Below, one piece after another: positions 1 to 5,011 of a stretch of 5,011 nucleotides of DNA. The notes under the pieces were generated by a model. It had not been told where the DNA came from. It saw only the letters and a program-made list of their open reading frames with translations, and made no database searches. The stretch's first letter is position 1, and every line of letters starts with the position of its first letter. Source of the DNA: Sulfurimonas sp. (GTDB lineage: Bacteria > Campylobacterota > Campylobacteria > Campylobacterales > Sulfurimonadaceae). The translations under genes and the position numbers were made by a program. The DNA is taken from contig NVXO02000007.1 of NCBI GenBank assembly GCA_002733945.2, positions 10,698 to 15,708 of the forward strand. The letters run 5' to 3'.

Positions 1-1739
1 ATTTTCATAAGTTTTATAAGGCTTCATCAAAAATAGATAAAGATGAAATCAAAGATAAGATTAAAGAAGATATTGATGTGTTATTTAAAAATGTATTAGT
101 TAACTATGATAAAGAGCTACAGCAAACTATAAAAGAAAATGATGTTTTTAATACTTCAAAAGTGGTACAAAAAAAGCATAAACAACAAGTTGAAGATAAA
201 AAACTTATAGAAAAAATCCTAAAAGAGTATGATGAGTTTGGTTCATCAACTGAACTGTTTTTATATAAAATATATTTTGCAGAAGTATTCGCAAATGGTG
301 GATTCGATATAGTCATAGGAAACCCACCCTACATAAGACAAGAGAAGATAAAAGATTTAAAACCAAAACTACAAAGTGAGAGAGATAAATTTTTATCATA
401 CAATGGTACAGCAGATATTTATATATACTTTTTTGAAAAAGGCTATAAACTCCTTAAACCAAATGGGATCCTTAGCTATATCACATCAAACAAATATACA
501 AGAGCAAGATATGGTAAAGAGTTTAGAAAATTTGTGTTAGAAAATACAAGCATATTAGAATATATAGATTTTAATGGTGTAAAAGTTTTTGACAGTGCTA
601 CTGTTGATACAAGTATATTGACTTATAGAAAAAGTAATAAAGAAAATAATAATTTTTTATATTGTGATGTAGATAGTGGTTATAAGAAAAATAGTTATTT
701 GTATGATTTTATAAATAAAAAAGGTTTTGACTATAATCAAAATGATTTAAGTGAAGATAGTTTTAGTTTTGCTAGTCCTGTTGAATTAAATATTAAAAAA
801 CAGATTGAAAAGATGGGTACACCACTTAAAGAATGGGATATAAAAATAAATTATGGAATTAAGACTGGACTATTGAATGCATTTGTAATTGATACTAAAA
901 AGAGAAATGAATTAATAGATATTGATAGTAATTGTAAAGATATAATAAAACCATTTTTAAGGGGAAGAGATATAAGTAATTATTCTTACAATGATAGTGG
1001 ATTATGGTTAATTAATTTTCATAATAATCCCCCTTTAAATATAAATGATTTTTTATCTATAAAAAATCATTTAGATAGTTTTTATGATAAATTAAGTAAA
1101 AGATCAGATCAAGGAAGTACTCCATACAATCTGCGAACATGCACTTATTTAGATGAATTTGAAAAAGAAAAAATACTATTTCCAGATATTGCATCAAAAG
1201 CTAGTTTTTATTTGGATAAAAATAATTTTTATATTGAGACTTCTAGTTTTATATTGTATGGTTCAAACTTGAAATATATAATAGCTCTTTTAAACTCAAG
1301 ATTACTTACTTTCATTTTTAAAAATTTCTATATGGGTTCTGATATAGGAAAAAATATAAGATATAAAAAAGCTTTTTTAAATTTATTACCAATACCTAAA
1401 ATTTCAAAAGAACAACAAAAACCATTTGAAACGATAGTTGACTACATTCTTTTTGCAAAAGAGCAAAATATGAATAATGAAGCTTCACTTTTTGAATCTA
1501 TTATAGATGGTATGGTTTATGATTTGTATTTTAAAGATGATATGAAAAAAGCCGATTGTTTTATAAGTGATGCTGTACGAAATATTGATTTACAAGCATT
1601 TAATGATAATATGAGTGAAGAGTTTAAAACTCAATATGTTAAAACAGTATATACTATATTTAAAAATAACAAAGATATTCAAAGAGGGTTGATATTTAGT
1701 AGAAATATTGAAGTTGTAAAAATTATAAATGGAGGTTAG
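1..1739 (+). CDS. Eco57I/type IIG-like adenine-N6 DNA methyltransferase, C-terminal part (5' truncated by window)
   Basis: The reading frame is already open at base 3 and has no stop before 1737-1739, so the gene begins upstream; the GTG at 78 is only an internal Val codon. About 578 residues are visible. The catalytic motif IV, FDIVIGNPPY (NPPY at 321-332), marks an amino-methyltransferase that transfers methyl from SAM to adenine N6. Next comes a post-catalytic block (PNGILSYITSNKY, then VFDSATVDTSIL near 585-620). The TaqI-like recognition half follows, with its typical IIKPFLRGRDI (942-974) and LLNSRLL (1287-1307), and a family-like tail helix IDGMVYDLYF (1503-1532). SAM-binding motif I and any N-terminal PD-(D/E)XK nuclease would lie outside the window, so whether this is a fused restriction-methylation enzyme or a methylase only cannot be seen. 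The family usually runs to about 1000 residues or more. It is five bases from the ATPase gene, so co-transcription is likely. The half after about base 600 is visibly more AT-rich than the catalytic part. Confidence 0.9.
   Translation, partial: FHKFYKASSKIDKDEIKDKIKEDIDVLFKNVLVNYDKELQQTIKENDVFNTSKVVQKKHKQQVEDKKLIEKILKEYDEFGSSTELFLYKIYFAEVFANGGFDIVIGNPPYIRQEKIKDLKPKLQSERDKFLSYNGTADIYIYFFEKGYKLLKPNGILSYITSNKYTRARYGKEFRKFVLENTSILEYIDFNGVKVFDSATVDTSILTYRKSNKENNNFLYCDVDSGYKKNSYLYDFINKKGFDYNQNDLSEDSFSFASPVELNIKKQIEKMGTPLKEWDIKINYGIKTGLLNAFVIDTKKRNELIDIDSNCKDIIKPFLRGRDISNYSYNDSGLWLINFHNNPPLNINDFLSIKNHLDSFYDKLSKRSDQGSTPYNLRTCTYLDEFEKEKILFPDIASKASFYLDKNNFYIETSSFILYGSNLKYIIALLNSRLLTFIFKNFYMGSDIGKNIRYKKAFLNLLPIPKISKEQQKPFETIVDYILFAKEQNMNNEASLFESIIDGMVYDLYFKDDMKKADCFISDAVRNIDLQAFNDNMSEEFKTQYVKTVYTIFKNNKDIQRGLIFSRNIEVVKIINGG
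942..1532 (+). other. TaqI-like target recognition region of the first methyltransferase
   Basis: This stretch of the first gene carries the features that define the C-terminal specificity half of Eco57I/TaqI-type methylases: the IIKPFLRGRDI entry motif, the LLNSRLL helix, a LPIP segment after it (near 1384-1398), and the closing IDGMVYDLYF helix. In this family the region reads the DNA target. The target sequence itself cannot be deduced from the residues. The boundaries are those of the recognisable motifs, not of a measured domain. Confidence 0.7.
1731..1735 (+). promoter_or_regulatory. Ribosome binding site of the ATPase gene
   Basis: GGAGG overlaps the last codons of the methyltransferase gene (stop TAG at 1737-1739) and sits nine bases before the ATG at 1745. 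The near-perfect Shine-Dalgarno site supports the ATG at 1745 as a real start and suggests that translation of the ATPase is coupled to termination of the upstream gene. Confidence 0.8.
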
Positions 1740-1744
1740 ATTTT

Positions 1745-3430
1745 ATGTATGAGAAAGAACGAGAAGCATTAAGTAAGTTAGAATTATTAAATAAACAAAA
1801 TTCTCACTCTTTAGTATCAGATTTAATAATTGAAAGACCAAATGCATTGGATGAAATGCAAAATAAACTATCTTTACTAATGCAAAATGAATTAAATAAA
1901 CAAAATGAAGATACAGTTGGCTTATCCTCTGCCGTGCGACATCAAAATATAAGTGAAAATTCTAAAAATACTAAACGACCTCAAACAGAAGATAAAGAGG
2001 AAAGAAAAGTGGCTATAAAAATAAATAAGATAACATTGAACAACTTTAGATTTTTTGCAGAACTAGAAACTGATGATGAAAACTATAATGTATTTGAACC
2101 AAGTGGTCAAAATATGCTTATATATGGAGAAAATGGAAGTGGAAAAAGTTCACTCTATAAAGCTTTTGAATTTTTGGCAACACCAACTATAGATAAAGAA
2201 AAATTTGAAGCTACAAAGAATTGTTTTAGAGAAGATAAAGATGTATCACTTGTATTTGAATTTGATAATGAAAAGACTTTAACATTAGGTGATCTAAATT
2301 TAAGCCTTGAAGATGGTTTTGATTATGTTAAAAACCTGTCAGTTTTTATGCCTATGATTGACTATAAAAAACTTTTTGAAGTGTCACATACAAAATCTTT
2401 AGATACAAAAAAGAAAGATTTATATCCATTTTTTGAAACTATTTTAGAAAATTATCCAATAACGATAAAAAATAAAGAAAAGTTAAAAGAATTAAAAGAG
2501 TTTGAAGAAGACAGTAGTTATTTTGATGAATTTAGTAGAGTTATCAAAGAAGATTTATTTGAGGATATAAATAAATTTTTAGATATGTTTGAGCAAAATT
2601 TTAAATTAACACAAATAAATTGTGTACCTTATGGAAGTAAAGTGTTTTTAGAAATAGATTATTTCAATAAACCACTTGTTGATTATCATAATTTTTTGAA
2701 TGAAGCTAGATTATCAGCATTAGCCATTAGCATATATTTTTCAATTATTAAAAAGCAGTTTAGTCTTTTAAAAGATGATAGTTTAAAAATACTTGTATTG
2801 GATGATTTATTAATTAGTCTTGATATGAATAACAGACGAAGCTTAATGAATATCTTAAAAAAAGAATTTACAGATAGTGAGTTTCAAATATTTTTCTTTA
2901 CACATGATAAAAATTTATTTGATGAGTTTTTGTCAAATAAAAAAATAAAATGGAAAGCTTATGAGATGTATGTGGAAAAAGATGAGAGTAATGAGTTTGA
3001 ATATCCAAAAATTAAACAAAGTTACAATTATCTCCAAAAGGCTAAAATTTATTTAAAAGAACATGATTATCCTGCAAGTGCAAATTATTTAAGAAAAGAG
3101 CTTGAACGAATTAAAAAAGTTAAAGACAAAGAAGAAGAAAATATACATAATAAAGAGAAGATTTTTAAAAAATTTAAAAAAGTTTTATCTAATCAAGATT
3201 TTACAGATATACAAGCTATAGATTCCAGTAAAATATTAGGACAGTTAAAAGGATTCAAAGAGGAATTAGACAAAGATAGAGATTCCTCGACTGAAATTGA
3301 CTTAAAAAATATAGGAAGTCTTAAAAGTAGAATATTAAATCCACTATCTCATGATGATACCTCTAAGCCTATATATAAAAAAGAACTTGAAGAAGCTATT
3401 ACAATGATAGAAAAAGCTTTGGAAGTATAA
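1745..3430 (+). CDS. RecF/SMC-like ABC ATPase with HEPN-like C-terminal domain, restriction-modification linked
   Basis: The 561-residue protein is a probable DNA- or nucleotide-sensing ATPase. Residues 1-88 form a polar, Asn/Gln/Lys/Glu-rich extension. The ATPase core opens at about 90 (IKINKITLNNFRFF, typical of RecF-like proteins). Walker A is GENGSGKS at 128-135, a signature-like helix LNEARLSALA lies at 318-327, Walker B is LKILVLDD at 347-354, the D-loop SLD is at 358-360 and the switch histidine is H387 in FFTHD. The catalytic Glu position is Asp354, as is common in RecF-like proteins. The middle is too short for a long SMC coiled coil and there is no CxxC zinc hook. Residues 427-561 are helical and end with R529-ILNPLS-H536, an R-x6-H arrangement like HEPN ribonucleases. 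No TOPRIM or HNH motif is seen, arguing against OLD nucleases. It lies between two DNA methyltransferases, so a defence role is inferred, possibly a PrrC/RloC-like effector. The ATPase fold is certain; the effector role is a hypothesis. Confidence 0.88.
   Translation: MYEKEREALSKLELLNKQNSHSLVSDLIIERPNALDEMQNKLSLLMQNELNKQNEDTVGLSSAVRHQNISENSKNTKRPQTEDKEERKVAIKINKITLNNFRFFAELETDDENYNVFEPSGQNMLIYGENGSGKSSLYKAFEFLATPTIDKEKFEATKNCFREDKDVSLVFEFDNEKTLTLGDLNLSLEDGFDYVKNLSVFMPMIDYKKLFEVSHTKSLDTKKKDLYPFFETILENYPITIKNKEKLKELKEFEEDSSYFDEFSRVIKEDLFEDINKFLDMFEQNFKLTQINCVPYGSKVFLEIDYFNKPLVDYHNFLNEARLSALAISIYFSIIKKQFSLLKDDSLKILVLDDLLISLDMNNRRSLMNILKKEFTDSEFQIFFFTHDKNLFDEFLSNKKIKWKAYEMYVEKDESNEFEYPKIKQSYNYLQKAKIYLKEHDYPASANYLRKELERIKKVKDKEEENIHNKEKIFKKFKKVLSNQDFTDIQAIDSSKILGQLKGFKEELDKDRDSSTEIDLKNIGSLKSRILNPLSHDDTSKPIYKKELEEAITMIEKALEV
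1997..2011 (+). promoter_or_regulatory. Candidate internal translation start (GAGG + GTG) inside the ATPase gene
   Basis: GAGG at 1997-2000 is followed after eight bases by an in-frame GTG at 2009-2011 (codon 89). A protein starting here would read M-AIKINKITLNN, which is where the conserved ATPase core begins and is how many RecF-like proteins start. It could be the true start, a second start giving a short isoform, or a relic start left when the extension was added. The upstream ATG also has a good binding site, so which one is used is open. Confidence 0.4.
3023..3427 (+). other. HEPN-like helical domain at the ATPase C-terminus
   Basis: Residues 427-561 of the ATPase read as amphipathic helices. 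An opening helix pair (YLQKAKIYLKEHDYPASANYLRKELE) resembles the first helices of HEPN/DUF4145-type domains. A highly charged middle follows, then a helix with R529-x6-H536 and a closing helix (KKELEEAITMIEKAL). The R-x4-6-H motif is the catalytic signature of HEPN ribonucleases. The polar residue usually found just after the Arg is Ile here, so the domain may be non-catalytic or only superficially similar. Confidence 0.4.
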
Positions 3431-3435
3431 AGAAT

Positions 3436-3498
3436 ATGGTATATAAACTTTATGATTTAAGTGATGATGAGATTGATATTGTTGAGGGGAGAGTATGA
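3436..3498 (+). pseudogene. Relic of the C-terminal tail of a type IIG methyltransferase (20-codon ORF)
   Basis: The small frame translates as MVYKLYDLSDDEIDIVEGRV and stops with TGA. This pattern (VYxLYxLsxeEIxIVEG) is how many Eco57I/type IIG methylases end; the first gene in this window has a related helix, MVYDLYF, at 1512-1532. The frame is open upstream only to 3391, where it overlaps the ATPase gene out of frame and reads nothing family-like, so only the tail survives. A weak GGAAG lies ten bases before its ATG, so it could still be translated as a short coupling peptide. It is best read as the stump of a replaced or deleted methylase gene whose end still carries the ribosome binding site of the next gene. 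Confidence 0.55.
3484..3498 (+). promoter_or_regulatory. Ribosome binding site and ATGA start/stop overlap of the second methyltransferase
   Basis: GAGGGGAG (3484-3491) precedes the ATG at 3495 with GAGG seven bases away. The TGA of the small upstream frame (3496-3498) overlaps this ATG as ATGA, the usual mark of translational coupling. It fixes the start of the second methyltransferase; the next in-frame ATG at 3507 has no comparable site. Confidence 0.75.
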
Positions 3499-5011
3499 GT
3501 AAATTAATGATAGATAAAATATATAAAGAGTTTTATATAGATTACGGACAAGGACTTTATGATTTTAGTGATATAGCAACTATTGAGAATTTGCCACAAA
3601 GAGTTTTAAAATCATTAAAAGAGATAGAACCAAATAATCTTTTTGCAGTAAATGGAAAAGTCATTATTCTCTTTTTTGATAAAAAGGCGAAGAAGGAAGA
3701 GTTATTTAAAAATTGTTGGAATTTTGGAGAAGTTCCAATTGTTATAGTTGAGACTGAAACTGATTTTGAAATTTACAATGGGTTTAATTATATATTAAAT
3801 AGTAAAGATAAGCTTGAATTAGAACTTATAAAACAAGATGGATTAAATTATCTATCTCTAATAAGTGGCACATATTTTAAAGATAATAAGTTTAAACAAA
3901 AAAATAAAAGTGTTGATAAAGTTTTACTTGAAAATATAAAGTATGCAAGAAAACAAATTTTAAATAATCTAAATACATTAAATCCAAATGATATAAAAGA
4001 AAATAAAAGTATAGTGAATTCACTTATAGGTAGAATAATTTTTATCCGTTACTTAGTAGATAGAGATGTGATTCTCAATTTTGAAAATATTAAAAAACCA
4101 CTTACAAATGAAGATTTAAAAGATATTTTAAATTCTAAAGAGAGAACATATAAGCTATTTAATTATTTAAAATCAGATGATGGATTTAATGGTGATTGGT
4201 TTCCTGTAAGTGCAAAAGAAAAAACAATAGTGAAGATAGAGCATTTAAATCTGTTAAAAGAGTTTATAAGTGGTACACAAATGAAAAATGGCCAGAGAAC
4301 ACTTTTTGATATTTATAATTTTTCTGTTATCCCAATAGAGTTTATATCTAATATATATGAGAGTTTTATAGGTGAAGCGCAACAAAAAGAAGATGGTGCT
4401 TACTATACACCTACATTTTTAGTTGATTATGTATTGAAGTATACAGTAGATAATTACTTTAAAAATAATCCAACTGAGTACAATTGTAAAGTTCTAGACC
4501 CTGCTTGTGGAAGTGGTATATTCCTTGTTGAAACACTTAGAAAGTTGGTAACTCAGTATGAAAAAATAAATAAAAAACCTATCTCATCAGAAAAATTAAA
4601 ACAACTTGTTCTTGAGAATATATTTGCAATTGATTCTAATCCTGATGCGCTAGCTATTAGTGTATTTTCTCTTTATATAACAATGCTAGATTATCAAAAT
4701 CCAAAAGAGATAGAGAAGTTTAAATTTCCTTATTTGTTAAAAAGTAAAGATAATAATAAACCTAATTTCTTTGACGCTGATTTTTTTGATACTGAAACAA
4801 AATATAATATAATTTTAAAAGCTAAAAAACTAGATTTTATTATTGGTAATCCACCTTATGGAAAAGGTAGCATAAAAAAAGATTCTTTTTCAGATAAATA
4901 TATAAAATTGAATAAAATTAAAGTTGGAAATAGAGATATAGTTCAAGCTTTTATGATAAGAGTGAAAGACTTAGTATCAGAAAATACAAAAATAAGTTTT
5001 ATTGTTACAAG
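3495..5011 (+). CDS. Type IIG-like adenine-N6 DNA methyltransferase, N-terminal part (3' truncated by window)
   Basis: From the ATG at 3495 the frame stays open to the window end, giving 505 complete codons; the family is commonly about 1000 residues or more, so about half is visible. Residues 1-110 form an alpha/beta domain with PIVIVETETDFEIYNGF at 81-97; I do not recognise a convincing PD-(D/E)XK nuclease site in it. A helical section contains IGRIIFIRYLVDRD (178-191) and LFDIYNFSVIPIEFISNIYESF (270-291), both typical of N6_Mtase-class enzymes. The SAM domain then shows motif X (GAYYTP, 301-306), motif I (VLDPACGSG, 333-341), motif II (IFAID, Asp380), motif III (FFDADFFD) and motif IV (GNPPYG, NPPY 452-455; bases 4848-4859). 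All catalytic residues are intact, so it should methylate adenine in DNA. The recognition domain lies beyond the window. It follows the ATPase gene by 64 bases and probably shares its transcript. Confidence 0.92.
   Translation, partial: MSKLMIDKIYKEFYIDYGQGLYDFSDIATIENLPQRVLKSLKEIEPNNLFAVNGKVIILFFDKKAKKEELFKNCWNFGEVPIVIVETETDFEIYNGFNYILNSKDKLELELIKQDGLNYLSLISGTYFKDNKFKQKNKSVDKVLLENIKYARKQILNNLNTLNPNDIKENKSIVNSLIGRIIFIRYLVDRDVILNFENIKKPLTNEDLKDILNSKERTYKLFNYLKSDDGFNGDWFPVSAKEKTIVKIEHLNLLKEFISGTQMKNGQRTLFDIYNFSVIPIEFISNIYESFIGEAQQKEDGAYYTPTFLVDYVLKYTVDNYFKNNPTEYNCKVLDPACGSGIFLVETLRKLVTQYEKINKKPISSEKLKQLVLENIFAIDSNPDALAISVFSLYITMLDYQNPKEIEKFKFPYLLKSKDNNKPNFFDADFFDTETKYNIILKAKKLDFIIGNPPYGKGSIKKDSFSDKYIKLNKIKVGNRDIVQAFMIRVKDLVSENTKISFIVT

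Noticed and set aside
78..80. GTG as the start codon of the first methyltransferase
   Set aside because: The frame is open with family-like charged helical sequence back to base 3, there is no ribosome binding site before 78, and the SAM-binding motifs required by this family must lie upstream.
169..175. Homopolymer A tract as a phase-variation switch
   Set aside because: Runs in this window reach only about six or seven bases, and no long G/C or dinucleotide tract of the kind that drives phase variation in low-GC Campylobacterota was seen.
104..316. 70-codon open frame on the minus strand
   Set aside because: It lies wholly within the first methyltransferase gene, antisense to its coding sequence, is rich in Ser/Phe/Cys as expected from the reverse of Lys/Glu codons, and shows no domain or ribosome binding site.
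1364..1379. 16-base perfect palindrome (six A, GC, six T, with one extra pair) as a terminator or operator
   Set aside because: It lies inside conserved coding sequence (KKAFLN), its stem is almost all A-T pairs and has no loop, so a hairpin would be weak; such runs are common by chance in DNA this AT-rich.
1745..3430. ATPase as a canonical RloC or OLD-family nuclease
   Set aside because: There is no CxxC zinc hook (only two isolated cysteines), no long coiled-coil insertion and no TOPRIM motif, so those names are not supported; only the general ABC ATPase plus possible HEPN layout is kept.
3431..3494. Promoter or terminator in the gap before the second methyltransferase
   Set aside because: No GC-rich hairpin with a T run is present and no convincing -35/-10 pair stands out from the AT-rich background; the gap is better explained by the small coding relic and the ribosome binding site.

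Overview
The window is a very AT-rich stretch (roughly a quarter G+C by eye; hand counts of two 300-base blocks gave about 28% and 22%). It carries three large genes, all on the + strand and packed head to tail with almost no intergenic DNA. The codon use, strong GGAGG/GAGG ribosome binding sites and Lys/Asn/Ile-rich proteins would suit a low-GC Campylobacterota genome (Arcobacter/Campylobacter-like). No taxonomic marker gene is present, so a low-GC Firmicute or Fusobacterium cannot be excluded.

Layout. Bases 1-1739 hold the 3' part of an Eco57I/type IIG-like adenine-N6 DNA methyltransferase: the NPPY catalytic motif, then a TaqI-like target recognition half. Its start lies upstream of the window. 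Five bases later, 1745-3430 encodes a 561-residue RecF/SMC-like ABC ATPase with Walker A, signature, Walker B, D-loop and H-loop. It has an unusual 88-residue N-terminal extension and a helical C-terminal domain with an R-x6-H motif that resembles a HEPN domain. A 64-base gap (3431-3494) follows. It contains a 20-codon fragment that looks like the tail end of another type IIG methyltransferase. That fragment overlaps, in an ATGA arrangement, the start of a second large adenine methyltransferase (3495 to beyond 5011), which has motifs X, I, II and IV but is cut by the window end before its recognition domain.

Interpretation. Three tightly spaced co-directional genes imply one operon. Two different amino-methyltransferases flank an ABC ATPase, as expected for a restriction-modification or phage-defence locus. 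The closest precedent in architecture is a restriction-linked ABC ATPase fused to a HEPN anticodon nuclease (PrrC, RloC), but this protein lacks the zinc-hook coiled coil of RloC and the similarity is only at motif level. No RNA gene, CRISPR array, transposase, terminator or minus-strand gene is supported.
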